Below, piece after piece: positions 1 to 8,594 of a DNA stretch of 64,000 nucleotides; the stretch's first letter is position 1, and every line of letters begins with the position of its first letter. Position numbers and translations under genes: made by a program. This DNA comes from Streptomyces diastaticus subsp. diastaticus (GTDB taxonomy: Bacteria > Actinomycetota > Actinomycetes > Streptomycetales > Streptomycetaceae), in the NCBI RefSeq assembly GCF_011170125.1, contig NZ_BLLN01000002.1:310001-374000 (forward strand). The letters run 5' to 3'. Below the pieces are notes generated by a model. The model ran no database searches and had not been told where the DNA came from. It was given only the letters and a program-made list of their open reading frames with translations.

Positions 1-1
1 G

Positions 2-658
2 TCGTGGGCCATCGCCCACCCGGAGCGCTCGGCGATGCTGCTGGCACCGCCGTTCCGCGCGCTGGTGAAGCTGGTCCGCCCGCTGATCTGGGTGCTCAAC
101 CGCGTGAGCAACGCCCTGGTGCGGCTGTGCCGCGTCACCCCGCGTGAGGAGATCACCGAGGTCCACAACCGCGAGCAGCTCACCCAGCTGGTCGCCGAGT
201 CCCGGCGGCTCGGGCTGATCAGCGAGGACGACAGCGAGCTGATCACCAGCTCGCTGACCGAACCGCTCTCCCCGGTGGGCGACCTGCAGATCCCGGCGGC
301 CGCGATCGTCTCGGTGCCCGCCGACGCGGACGCCCCGACGGTGCTGGCGACCGCGGCCGCCCACGACCGCAGCCGCCTGCTGGTCCGGGACGGCGCCCGG
401 TTCATCGGCTCGGTCCACGCCCGGGACGCGCTGATCGCCCGCTCCCGGGGCCGCGAGGTGACCGCCCGCAGGCTGGCCCGCCCGGTGCCGGCGCTCTCCG
501 CCGAGGACACGGTGGGCCAGGCGATCGAGGTGCTGCGGCAGCGCCGCGCCTCGCTGGCCGTCGTCCACGACCCGGCCGACCCGGCGCGCACCGTCACCGG
601 CCTGGTCTCCCTGGACGACCTGCTGGCCCGCCTGCTGCACCCGCAGGAGGCGGCCTGA
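2..658 (+). CDS. CBS-domain hemolysin/CorC-type membrane protein, C-terminal part
   Basis: The gene enters from the left edge: the frame is open from base 2, so the start and the membrane part lie outside. The visible 218 residues begin with a hydrophobic stretch (LIWVLNRVSNALV, around residue 30) typical of the end of a DUF21 transmembrane domain, then an amphipathic linker, then two CBS repeats (about residues 90-210) that bind adenosyl ligands in this family. Relatives (TlyC/CorC/YugS) are linked to divalent cation transport. The protein ends EAA shortly after the second CBS repeat, so the CorC/HlyC transporter-associated domain seen in many homologues is absent. A strong hairpin follows the stop. 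Confidence 0.8.
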   Translation, partial: SWAIAHPERSAMLLAPPFRALVKLVRPLIWVLNRVSNALVRLCRVTPREEITEVHNREQLTQLVAESRRLGLISEDDSELITSSLTEPLSPVGDLQIPAAAIVSVPADADAPTVLATAAAHDRSRLLVRDGARFIGSVHARDALIARSRGREVTARRLARPVPALSAEDTVGQAIEVLRQRRASLAVVHDPADPARTVTGLVSLDDLLARLLHPQEAA

Positions 659-695
659 CGCACCGTCCGGCCCCGACGGGGCCGGGCACCGCACG

Positions 696-733
696 GCGAA
701 GGCCCCGGACACATACGTGTCCGGGGCCTTCGC
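696..733. terminator. Bidirectional hairpin terminator
   Basis: A perfect 17-bp stem (696-712 with 717-733) encloses a 4-base loop between the convergent CBS gene and the doxX-like gene. No T-run follows, as is usual in Streptomyces. Confidence 0.8.
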
Positions 734-768
734 CCGTTCCGCGCGCCGGGCGGAAGCCGGCGGCCGGG

Positions 769-2424
769 TCAGCCGAAGAGGCCGCCGACCAGCTTCTGGC
801 CGCCTCCGCCGGAGCCGCCGTCGGCCGGGTCGTCGCCCGGCTCCTCGGCGCCGCCGCCGTCGCCAGGGGCCTGCCCGCCCGGCTCGCCCGAGCCGCCGGA
901 GTCGTCGCCCGGGCCCGCGCTGGTCTGCGGCGGGGGCTGCGGGGCGTTCTGCCGGGGCGGGGCCTGTCCGGGGCCCTGGGTCTCGGCGGGCGCGGTGGTG
1001 CCGGCGCCCGCGGTCTCCCGCTGCTCGGTGCCGTCGGGGCCGCTGGTGGTCTCCGAGGGGCCGGCCGTGGTGCCGCCCGACGGGGTCTGCTCCGGGTCGG
1101 CGGAGGCGTCGGGGCTGCCGGAGACCTGGCCGGACTCGCTCGGCAGCGGCATGCCGGGCACGTTGTTGCGCGGCGCCTCGCCGGGGCCGGGGACGACGAC
1201 CCGGTCGGCGTCGCGGACGGCGCTGCCGAGCAGGGCGCCGAAGAGCAGGGTGAGGCCGACGGCGACGGTGGCGACGACCATGCCGCGCTTGAGCACCCAG
1301 CGCCGCAACTGCCAGAGTTCGGCGCGCGGGCCGAGCTTGCGCCAGGCGTCGGCGGCGAGCTTGCCGTCGACCGACCAGACCGGGGCGCCCGCGATGATCA
1401 GCGGGCTCCAGGCGGCCAGGTAGATGACGTCGGACATGGAGTAGACGGGGTTCGCGCGCCAGCTGACGGTGATCAGCAGGGTGGCCGCGAGCACCGCGCC
1501 GGCACCGGCGGCGAGCCGCTGCCACAGGCCCAGCACGGTCAGCACGCCGACCAGGACCTGGAGGAAGGCGACCAGCAGGCCGACGCCGACCGGGTGGTGG
1601 AGGGCGAAGCCGTGCAGCGGTTCGGCGAGGGACCACGGCTGGAGCGTGTCGAGCCACCGCACCAGGGAGCCGCGCTCACCGCCGTCGAAGTAGGCCGGGT
1701 CGCAGAGCTTGCTCATCCCGGCGTAGGCGGTGGCGATGCCGAGCAGGACGCGCAGCGGCAGCAGGACGACCCCGAGGTTCATCCGCCGGTACGGGTAGTA
1801 CGCGTGCCGCACCGCGGAGCGGGCCTTGGGGCGCCCGTCCTGGCCGGGGTCGCTGCCGTCGCCGCCGTCGTAGCCGTCGCCGGCACCGTCGCCGTCGTGG
1901 GCGGGGGTGCCGTGGTGCGGGGTGGGGGTGTCCTCGTCGTAGGCGCTGCCGGCCGAGCGCATCCGGGGCAGCAGCGGTCCGCCCGGGGTGTGGCCGGTGA
2001 GGGTGGGCAGCTCGCCGGTGGCCTCCTGGTCCGGGTCGAGGAGCGGGATGACCTGGGTCGCGCCGGGCGGGTCGTCGCCGTGCCGGACGCCGGAGGCGCG
2101 GACCGCCTGGAGCAGGCCGGTGGTGCCGCCGCCGTCGCCGGGCGCGGACCTGCCGGACCAGACGACGGGCGCGCGGCGGCGGGTGACGGTGCCGACGACG
2201 GGGATGCGCGCGGTGTCGTCCAGCGCGCCGCCGGAGAGCCGCGAGATGCGCGGGGACTGCGCCTTCTGCGCGGAGGGGAGCTGTACGCGGAAACTCGCGT
2301 GGTTGACGATGACCTGCGCCGGGTCGCAGTGGACTTTCACCATGCTGAGCGGCGTGGGAGTTTCGTCGAACCCTGACGAGCGTCCCCCCGTGGGCGTGCG
2401 GGGCGTTCTGGTTTCCACGCTCAT
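769..2424 (-). CDS. DoxX family membrane protein with long disordered tails
   Basis: 551 residues. The first ~210 residues are hydrophilic and low-complexity, with an early conserved-looking block (SMVKVHCDPAQVIVNHASF). Residues ~212-390 hold four hydrophobic segments with the DoxX pattern (RVLLGIATAYAGMSKLCDP, then a segment rich in VLVGVLTVLG). The last ~140 residues are Pro/Gly/Ser-rich and probably extracytoplasmic. DoxX proteins are integral membrane proteins linked in actinobacteria to redox and sulfur stress; the exact reaction here is unknown. No Shine-Dalgarno precedes the ATG at 2424, so the start rests on the N-terminal block. It lies downstream of rlmB on the same strand, separated by a terminator hairpin. 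Confidence 0.75.
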   Translation of the reverse strand: MSVETRTPRTPTGGRSSGFDETPTPLSMVKVHCDPAQVIVNHASFRVQLPSAQKAQSPRISRLSGGALDDTARIPVVGTVTRRRAPVVWSGRSAPGDGGGTTGLLQAVRASGVRHGDDPPGATQVIPLLDPDQEATGELPTLTGHTPGGPLLPRMRSAGSAYDEDTPTPHHGTPAHDGDGAGDGYDGGDGSDPGQDGRPKARSAVRHAYYPYRRMNLGVVLLPLRVLLGIATAYAGMSKLCDPAYFDGGERGSLVRWLDTLQPWSLAEPLHGFALHHPVGVGLLVAFLQVLVGVLTVLGLWQRLAAGAGAVLAATLLITVSWRANPVYSMSDVIYLAAWSPLIIAGAPVWSVDGKLAADAWRKLGPRAELWQLRRWVLKRGMVVATVAVGLTLLFGALLGSAVRDADRVVVPGPGEAPRNNVPGMPLPSESGQVSGSPDASADPEQTPSGGTTAGPSETTSGPDGTEQRETAGAGTTAPAETQGPGQAPPRQNAPQPPPQTSAGPGDDSGGSGEPGGQAPGDGGGAEEPGDDPADGGSGGGGQKLVGGLFG

Positions 2425-2471
2425 CTAACCGAGTGACGCGTGGTTAGGACACTGCCTTGACGCCACCGAAT

Positions 2472-2510
2472 CTGTCCGGGCCCCGTCAAATGATCTTGGA
2501 GCCCGGACAG
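2472..2510. terminator. Hairpin after rlmB
   Basis: Perfect 10-bp arms (2472-2481 and 2501-2510) lie just downstream of the rlmB stop and upstream of the doxX-like gene, so it probably separates the two transcripts. Confidence 0.6.
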
Positions 2511-2517
2511 GCTGGGG

Positions 2518-3456
2518 TCAGGCGCGCCGGCGGGCCGCCTCGTAGAGCACGATGCCCGCGGCGACACCGGCGTTGAGCGACTCGGCGCCGCCCGGCATCG
2601 GGATGCGGACCCGGATGTCGCAGGTCTCGCCGACCAGCCGGGACAGGCCCTTGCCCTCGCTGCCGACCACGATGGCGACCGGCCCGTCGAGGGCCGGCAG
2701 GTCGGTCACGTCGGCCTCGCCGTCGGCGGCGAGGCCGACCACGATGACGCCTTCCTTCTTGTACGCCTCCAGGGTCCGCGTCAGGTTGGTGGCGCGGGCC
2801 ACCGGGGTACGGGCGGCGGCGCCCGCCGAGCTCTTCCAGGCACCGGCGGTCATCCCGGCGGCGCGCCGCTCGGGGACGACCACGCCGTGGCCGCCGAAGG
2901 CGGAGACGGAACGGACGACGGCGCCGAGGTTGCGCGGGTCGGTGACGCCGTCGAGGACGACGACCAGCGGGTCCTGCCCGGCGTCGTAGGCGGCCGCCGT
3001 CAGGTCCTCGGCGTGCGCGTACTCGTACGGCGGGACCTGGAGCACGAGGCCCTGGTGGTTGAGGCCGTTGGTCATGCGGTCCAGCTCGGGGCGGGGGGCC
3101 TCCATGAGGTGGATGCCGCCGCGCTCGGCGGCGAGCGCGAGGGCGTCGCGGACCCGCTCGTCGTTGTCGATGAACTGCTGGACGTAGAGGGTCGAGGCGG
3201 GGACGCCGTCGCGCAGGGCCTCGTAGACCGGGTTGCGGCCGACGACCAGCTCGGAGGTGGAGCGGCCGCCGCGGCCCTTGACGGGGCGGCGGGCGGTCTG
3301 CCGGGCCTTGGCGTTGGCCACGCGGTTCTTCACGTGCCCCTTGCGCATCTCGGCGGGCGGGGTCGGACCCTTGCCCTCCAGGCCGCGGCGTCGCTTGCCG
3401 CCGCTGCCGATCTGCGCGCCCTTCTTACCGGACATGCGGCGGTTGTTCGCGGCCAT
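2518..3456 (-). CDS. rlmB: 23S rRNA 2'-O-ribose methyltransferase, TrmH/SpoU family
   Basis: 312 residues from the ATG at 3456. The first ~65 residues are a basic tail ([10 protein letters not shown]) common in actinobacterial members. A substrate-binding domain ([11 protein letters not shown], about 70-145) is followed by the SPOUT catalytic fold: the [18 protein letters not shown] motif, [13 protein letters not shown], and the C-terminal knot motif [18 protein letters not shown]. The family methylates a 23S rRNA ribose (Gm2251 in E. coli) using SAM. A downstream Met at 3435 is an alternative start, but the longer form fits the family. The frame stays open far upstream only because it shadows cysS. 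It follows cysS by 149 bases with a hairpin between. Confidence 0.92.
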   Translation of the reverse strand: MAANNRRMSGKKGAQIGSGGKRRRGLEGKGPTPPAEMRKGHVKNRVANAKARQTARRPVKGRGGRSTSELVVGRNPVYEALRDGVPASTLYVQQFIDNDERVRDALALAAERGGIHLMEAPRPELDRMTNGLNHQGLVLQVPPYEYAHAEDLTAAAYDAGQDPLVVVLDGVTDPRNLGAVVRSVSAFGGHGVVVPERRAAGMTAGAWKSSAGAAARTPVARATNLTRTLEAYKKEGVIVVGLAADGEADVTDLPALDGPVAIVVGSEGKGLSRLVGETCDIRVRIPMPGGAESLNAGVAAGIVLYEAARRRA

Positions 3457-3543
3457 GAGGTCTACCTGTTTCCGTCGGTACTGCGTCGAAGTCTGGGTGG
3501 TGCGGTGGGCGTGCCGGGTGGGGCTGCGGCACGCCGCCACCCA

Positions 3544-3573
3544 GTGTGCCGCCTCGCGGGCGGGGAGGCACAC
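3544..3573. terminator. Hairpin after cysS
   Basis: GTGTGCC (3544-3550) pairs with GGCACAC (3567-3573), with further imperfect pairing inside. It lies in the 149-base gap between cysS and rlmB. Confidence 0.45.
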
Positions 3574-3605
3574 CGGGTGGGGTCCGGGCCGGGGCGGCCG
3601 GGGGC

Positions 3606-5006
3606 TCAGCGCGGGCCGAGCGTCCAGCGCGGTCCGGTGGGGCTGTCCTCGATGACCAGGCCGGACTGCTGGAGCTGGTCGCGGATGGCGTCGGCGGTCG
3701 CCCAGTCCTTGCGGGAACGGGCGGCCTCGCGCTGGTCGAGGACGAGACGGACGAGGGTGTCGACGGCGCCGTGCAGGTCCTCGCCGCGGTCCGCCTCCCC
3801 CGCCCAGTGCGGGTCGTGCGGGTCGAGGCCGAGGACGCCGAGCATCGCGCGGACCTCGGCGAGGCGGGCGACGGCGGCTTCCTTGTCGTCGGCGGCCAGC
3901 GCCGAGTTGCCCTGGCGGACCGTGGTGTGGATGACGGCGAGGGCCTGCGGCACGCCCAGGTCCTCGTCCATCGCCTCGGCGAAGGCGGGCGGCACCTCGG
4001 CGGCCGGTGCGGGGGTCTCCCCGGCCTTCTCGGTGACGCGCTGCATGAAGCCCTCGATCCGCGCGAAGGCCGACTCGGCCTCGCGCAGCGCCTCCTCGCT
4101 GTACTCGATCATCGAGCGGTAGTGCGGGGTGCCGAGGTAGTAGCGGAGCACGATGGGGCGCCAGTGCTTGACCATCTCGGAGACGAGGACGGAGTTCCCG
4201 AGGGATTTCGACATCTTCTCGCCGGCCATGGTGACCCACGCGTTGTGCACCCAGTACGTGGCGAAGTCGTCGCCGTACGCCTTGGCCTGGGCGATCTCGT
4301 TCTCGTGGTGCGGGAAGACCAGGTCGAGGCCGCCGCCGTGGATGTCGAAGGCGGTGCCGAGGTACTTGTGGGCCATGGCCGAGCACTCCAGGTGCCAGCC
4401 GGGACGGCCGCGGCCCCAGGGCGTCTCCCAGCTCGGCTCGCCGGGCTTCGCCGCCTTCCACATGGCGAAGTCGCGCGGGTCCCGCTTGCCCGTCTCGCCC
4501 TCGCCGGAAGGCTGGCGCAGCTCGTCGAGGTCCTGGTTGGACAGCTCCAGGTACCCGGGGAAGGAGCGGACGTCGAAGTAGACGTTCCCGTCGGCCTCGT
4601 AGGCGTGGCCGCGCTCGATGAGGCCGCGCATCATCTCGATCATCTCCGGCACGTGGCCGGTGGCGCGGGGCTCGTAGGTGGGCGGGAGGCAGCCGAGCGC
4701 GTCGTAGCCGGCGTTGAAGGCGCGTTCGTTCTCGTAGCCGATCGCCCACCAGGGGCGCTCCTGCTCGGCCGACTTCTTGATGATCTTGTCGTCGATGTCC
4801 GTGACGTTGCGGACGAAGGTCACGGAGTAGCCGCGGTAGGCGAACCAGCGGCGCAGGATGTCGAAGTTGAGCCCCGAGCGGATGTGCCCGATGTGCGGCG
4901 CCGACTGCACGGTGGCACCGCAGAGGTAGATCGAGACACAGCCCGGCGTGAGGGGGGCGAAGTCACGGATCTGCCGGGCGCTGGTGTCGTACAGCCGAAT
5001 AGTCAC
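3606..5006 (-). CDS. cysS: Cysteinyl-tRNA synthetase
   Basis: 466 residues, the expected family length. The class I signatures are present: HIGH at residues 38-41 and KMSKS near residue 267, plus zinc-ligand candidates Cys29, the Cys of [10 protein letters not shown] and the HHENE motif. The enzyme charges tRNA-Cys with cysteine in the cytoplasm. The start is the GTG at 5006 ([12 protein letters not shown]), preceded by GGGAG; an in-frame extension to 5066 has no family support. The neighbours ispF and rlmB match the usual Streptomyces order, but here about 6 kb of transport and other genes sit between cysS and ispF. Confidence 0.96.
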   Translation of the reverse strand: MTIRLYDTSARQIRDFAPLTPGCVSIYLCGATVQSAPHIGHIRSGLNFDILRRWFAYRGYSVTFVRNVTDIDDKIIKKSAEQERPWWAIGYENERAFNAGYDALGCLPPTYEPRATGHVPEMIEMMRGLIERGHAYEADGNVYFDVRSFPGYLELSNQDLDELRQPSGEGETGKRDPRDFAMWKAAKPGEPSWETPWGRGRPGWHLECSAMAHKYLGTAFDIHGGGLDLVFPHHENEIAQAKAYGDDFATYWVHNAWVTMAGEKMSKSLGNSVLVSEMVKHWRPIVLRYYLGTPHYRSMIEYSEEALREAESAFARIEGFMQRVTEKAGETPAPAAEVPPAFAEAMDEDLGVPQALAVIHTTVRQGNSALAADDKEAAVARLAEVRAMLGVLGLDPHDPHWAGEADRGEDLHGAVDTLVRLVLDQREAARSRKDWATADAIRDQLQQSGLVIEDSPTGPRWTLGPR

Positions 5007-5098
5007 GTCTCCCAGGGTAGTAGGCCCGGGGCGGTGCCCCGCCCCCCGTGCGCCAGGCGCGGCCACTTCGTGACCGAAGGGGGCGGGACGGCCGCGGC

Positions 5099-5509
5099 TC
5101 AGAGGCGGCCGACGACCTTGTCCGGGGTGACGCGGACGACGACGCGGGCGGCGTCCTGGCCGGCCGCCGGGTTGAACTCGGCGTACGGCTTGCCGGTGTA
5201 CTTCAGCGACAACTCGTCGATCAGCTCCTGGCCGCCCTCCTCGGTGACGGTGGCCCGGCCGCGGATCTCGGCGTAGGTGTACGGCTCGTCGAAGGGCTGG
5301 ACCTGCACGGTGACGCGCGGGTCGCGGCGCAGGTTCCTGGTCTTGCGCCGGTCGACGGTGGTGGAGAACAGCACGTCGTTCCCGTCGCGCTTCACCCAGA
5401 CCGGGGAGAGCTGCGGGCTGCCGTCGGGCTGGATGGTGGCGACGGTGATGAAGACCGGGGTGTCCAGCTTCTTCTTGAGGGCGTCGCTGAGCTGCGCGGT
5501 GTCACTCAT
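5099..5509 (-). CDS. PPOX-class flavin/F420-dependent oxidoreductase
   Basis: 136 residues from the ATG at 5509, which has AGGAGG 9 bases upstream. The sequence follows the split-barrel fold of the pyridoxamine 5'-phosphate oxidase-like superfamily: FITVATIQPDGSPQLSPVWV near the N-terminus, then a basic RRKTRNLRRDPRVTV segment that contacts the flavin phosphate in relatives. In actinobacteria this size class is usually annotated as a PPOX-class F420-dependent enzyme; which cofactor is used cannot be read from the sequence. It lies 49 bases after the MFS stop and may be the last gene of the transport operon, although its own strong ribosome site also allows separate expression. Confidence 0.8.
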   Translation of the reverse strand: MSDTAQLSDALKKKLDTPVFITVATIQPDGSPQLSPVWVKRDGNDVLFSTTVDRRKTRNLRRDPRVTVQVQPFDEPYTYAEIRGRATVTEEGGQELIDELSLKYTGKPYAEFNPAAGQDAARVVVRVTPDKVVGRL

Positions 5510-5558
5510 CGAGGGATGCCTCCTGGTGCGGATGGGGCCTACGGGGTCCGACTCACCC

Positions 5559-6824
5559 CTACCCCGCCGTACGCCCCGCCTCACCGGCCGCGCGCCCGGA
5601 CGGCAGCAGCCACGCCGCCGCCGCGCCGGCCAGCGGTACGGCGGCCAGCGCGCCCCACAGCACCGGCGCGGGCGCCTGGAGCAGCAGCCCGCTCGCCGCG
5701 CTCCCGCCGAGCACCGCGAGCCCCGACACCGAGGAGAGCGCCCCGGTGGCGAGCCCGAGGTGCCGGTCGTCCACCAGGTCCGGCACGAGCCCCCGGGCGG
5801 CCGGGACCAGCAGCATCTGCCCGCAGGTCAGCAGGGTGACCAGGACGGCGCCCGGGAGCAGGCCGCCCGGCCCGGCCGGGGTGGCGGGCACCAGGGCGAA
5901 CCCGGCGGCGACCAGGGCGAGCCCGGTGGTCAGCGCGGTGCGCGGGGCGAGGCGGACGGCGGCGTGCCGGGTCAGCGGGATCTGTGCGGTGACGACCAGG
6001 AGCGAGGAGAGGGCGAACAGCCAGCCGAGGGCGGCCTGGGAGCCGGTGGCCCGTGCCACTTCGGCGGGGAGCGCCAGGTAGAGCTGGTTGTAGGCGATCA
6101 GCCAGGTGCTGTAGGCGAGGCAGAGGACGAGGAAGCGCGGGTTCCGGGCGAGGTGGCGTACGCCGCCGCGGGGGCGTTCGCGGTGGACGGCGGCCCGGCG
6201 CGGCATCAGCACCGCGTGCCCGGCGAACACCGCGACGAAGACGGCGACGCCCGCCGCGCAGGCGGCACGGAAGCCCCAGTCGCCGCCGGCGGCGAGCAGC
6301 AGCGAGCCCAGCAGCGGTCCGAGGAAGGCCCCGGCCTGCCCGGCGGCCGAGAAGACGGCCAGGGTGCGGGCGCGGGCGGTGCCGTCGGCCTGTTCGCGGT
6401 GGACGGCCTCGCGGGCGGTCTCGGACTCCACCGCCGGGGAGAACAGGGCGGCGGCGAAGCCGATCAGCAGCACGGCGGCGACGACGGTGACGGTGGTGGC
6501 GGCGAAGGCGAGCCAGGCGAAGCCCGCGATCCGCAGCACGCATCCGGCGAGCACCACGGGTCGGGGCCCGTACCGGTCGGTGAGGGCGCCGCCGACCACG
6601 AAGAGGCCCTGCTGGCTGAAGGTCCGCAGTCCGAGGACGAGTCCGACCAGCCAGCCGGCCATGCCGAGGCCGTCGCCGAGGTGGGTGGCGAGGTAGGGCA
6701 GCACGGCGTAGAAGCCGGTGTTGAAGGCGAACTGGGTCCCGGCGAGCAGCCGCAGGTACGGCGGCAGGCCGGTGACCTCGCGGAGGCTGGAGGTGGCCGG
6801 GCGGAGGCCGGTGCCGGTGGTCAT
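5559..6824 (-). CDS. MFS transporter, probable exporter of the SBP/permease operon
   Basis: 421 residues with about 12 hydrophobic segments. The loop between segments 2 and 3 carries the MFS signature (GGALTDRYGPRP). Its ATG at 6824 overlaps the TGA of the upstream permease (ATGA), so the two are translationally coupled. Coupling of a family-5 solute-binding protein, a peptide/nickel-type permease and an MFS exporter recalls metallophore systems in which the MFS protein exports the free ligand and the ABC system imports the metal complex. That role is inference from context; a drug or peptide exporter is the alternative. Confidence 0.82.
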   Translation of the reverse strand: MTTGTGLRPATSSLREVTGLPPYLRLLAGTQFAFNTGFYAVLPYLATHLGDGLGMAGWLVGLVLGLRTFSQQGLFVVGGALTDRYGPRPVVLAGCVLRIAGFAWLAFAATTVTVVAAVLLIGFAAALFSPAVESETAREAVHREQADGTARARTLAVFSAAGQAGAFLGPLLGSLLLAAGGDWGFRAACAAGVAVFVAVFAGHAVLMPRRAAVHRERPRGGVRHLARNPRFLVLCLAYSTWLIAYNQLYLALPAEVARATGSQAALGWLFALSSLLVVTAQIPLTRHAAVRLAPRTALTTGLALVAAGFALVPATPAGPGGLLPGAVLVTLLTCGQMLLVPAARGLVPDLVDDRHLGLATGALSSVSGLAVLGGSAASGLLLQAPAPVLWGALAAVPLAGAAAAWLLPSGRAAGEAGRTAG

Positions 6825-8572
6825 GCGGCCTCGTGGGCGGTGGGGGCGGCGGTCACGGTGTCGGCGCCGGTGCGGCCGCGTACGGCGGCGGTCACCAGGA
6901 CGGCCAGCGCGCCGAGCACGGCGAGCGAGGCGGCCGGAGCGAGGACCGCCCAGGGGGCGCGTTCGACGTACGGCATGTTCTCCGAGAGCATCCGGCCCCA
7001 CTCGGGGGCGGGCGGCTGGGTGCCCAGGCCGAGGAAGCCGAGGGCGGCGAGGGCCAGGGCGAGCGCGGGTGTCCGGAGCAGGGCGTGCCGGGTGACGGGC
7101 GGCAGCACGGCGGGGAGCAGGTGGCGGCGGAGCAGGTGGGCGGGGCCGGCGCCGAGGGAGCAGGCGGCGGCGAGGTGGGGCGCGGCCCGCTCCTGGACGT
7201 ACAGGGCCTCGGTGTGGGCGGCGAGCGGTGCCCAGGCCACGGCGGCGACGGCGGCGGCCGCGCCCCAGGGCCCGGGCCCGGCGACGGCGGCGGTGAGCAG
7301 CCCGGCGAGGACGGCGGGCAGCGCGTTGACCGTCTCGGTGAGGGCGCCCGCCCGAAGGAACCCCGCGATCAGCCCGAGCAGCAGCGCGACGGCGGCGACG
7401 GCGAACGCCAGCAGCACGGTACGGGCGGCGCCGTGGCCGAGGCGGGCCAGCACGTCACGCCCGAGCGCGTCGGTGCCGAACGGGTGCGCGGCCGAGGGCG
7501 GCAGCAGCCGGGCGGCGGCGTCGACGTGCAGCGGGTCGCGGGCCAGTCCCGCGACGAGGACGGCGCAGAACAGGACGGCGAGCACGACGGCCCCCACCGC
7601 GACGCCCGTGCGGGTGGGCAGCCGGGGCGCGACCAGCGCGGGCAGCGCCCGGTCGGTGAGGGCCGGGCCGAGCAGCACCCGGGAGAGCAGGCGTACGGCG
7701 AGGGCGGCCACCAGCCCCGTCAGCAGCAGCATCAGCACGGCGGCCTGGAGGACGGGCAGGTCCTGGGCGAGGGCGCCCGCCAGGGCGGTGGAGCCGAGCC
7801 CGGGGACGCTGAAGAGGGTCTCGACGGCGACCGCGCTGCCGGTCAGGCCGACCACGACCAGGCCGCCCTGCGGCAGCAGGCCCGGCAGGGTACGGCGCAG
7901 GGCGTGCCTGGCGATCCGGGACGGGGGCAGCCCGGCGGCGGTGGCGGCCTTGGCCCAGGGCTCGGCGAAGGCGGCCGGGAGCGCGTCGTCGAGGAGGCGG
8001 CCGAGCAGGGCCCCGGCGGGCACGCCCATGGCGAGGGCGGGCAGCACGGCCTGGGCGGGGGTGCCCCAGCCGAGCGCCGGGAACCACCCGAGGTGGACCG
8101 CGAAGACCGTGGCCAGCACGGCGGCCAGCAGGAACTCGGGGAGTGCGGCGAGGACGGCGGCGAGCACCCCGGCCCGCGTGGTGGCGGTCTCGCGGCGGGC
8201 GCCCCGGCGCAGGGTGCGGGCGCTGAGCGCGAGGGCGAGCGGCACGGCGAGCGCCAGCGAGGCGCCCATCAGCGACAGCGAGGTGGTGAGGGCGGCCGTG
8301 ACGTCCGGGCCGACCGGCTGCCCGGAGACCCAGGAGGTGCCGAGGTCGCCGTGGAGCAGCCCGCCGGCCCACCGGCCGAGGACGTGTCCGGGCCCGCCGT
8401 CGAGGCCGGTCTCGGCGCGGATGGCGTCGAGCACCTCGGAGGTGGGCTGCCGGTCGCTGTAGCGGGCGTGCAGGATCGTCAGCGCCGGGTCGGTCGTGGT
8501 CAGCCACGGCAGCAGGCCGATCAGGGCGAGGACGGCGAGCAGGGTGAGGGCTCGCCCGGCGAAATGCTTCAC
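6821..8572 (-). CDS. Fused two-domain ABC permease, dipeptide/nickel type
   Basis: 583 residues that look like a DppB-like and a DppC-like permease joined end to end. The N-terminal half starts with a membrane segment and a periplasmic loop (DGGPGHVLGRWAGGLLHGDLGTS), as in DppB/NikB, followed by a permease domain (about 90-295). The second half opens with a new membrane segment near residue 320 and the motif HPFGTDALGRDVLARL, diagnostic of DppC/NikC, then a second permease domain (about 385-560). One polypeptide therefore supplies the whole channel. It begins 22 bases after the solute-binding gene stop. No ATP-binding subunit is encoded anywhere nearby, which is unusual. Confidence 0.85.
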   Translation of the reverse strand: MKHFAGRALTLLAVLALIGLLPWLTTTDPALTILHARYSDRQPTSEVLDAIRAETGLDGGPGHVLGRWAGGLLHGDLGTSWVSGQPVGPDVTAALTTSLSLMGASLALAVPLALALSARTLRRGARRETATTRAGVLAAVLAALPEFLLAAVLATVFAVHLGWFPALGWGTPAQAVLPALAMGVPAGALLGRLLDDALPAAFAEPWAKAATAAGLPPSRIARHALRRTLPGLLPQGGLVVVGLTGSAVAVETLFSVPGLGSTALAGALAQDLPVLQAAVLMLLLTGLVAALAVRLLSRVLLGPALTDRALPALVAPRLPTRTGVAVGAVVLAVLFCAVLVAGLARDPLHVDAAARLLPPSAAHPFGTDALGRDVLARLGHGAARTVLLAFAVAAVALLLGLIAGFLRAGALTETVNALPAVLAGLLTAAVAGPGPWGAAAAVAAVAWAPLAAHTEALYVQERAAPHLAAACSLGAGPAHLLRRHLLPAVLPPVTRHALLRTPALALALAALGFLGLGTQPPAPEWGRMLSENMPYVERAPWAVLAPAASLAVLGALAVLVTAAVRGRTGADTVTAAPTAHEAA

Positions 8573-8594
8573 GTCGGTCGCGGGGGCGGGCCGG

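Noticed and set aside
5277..8462. Plus-strand open frame of over 1,000 codons
   Set aside because: It runs opposite the MFS and permease genes. It is Pro/Arg/Gly/Ala-rich and results from the high GC codon bias of the real minus-strand genes.
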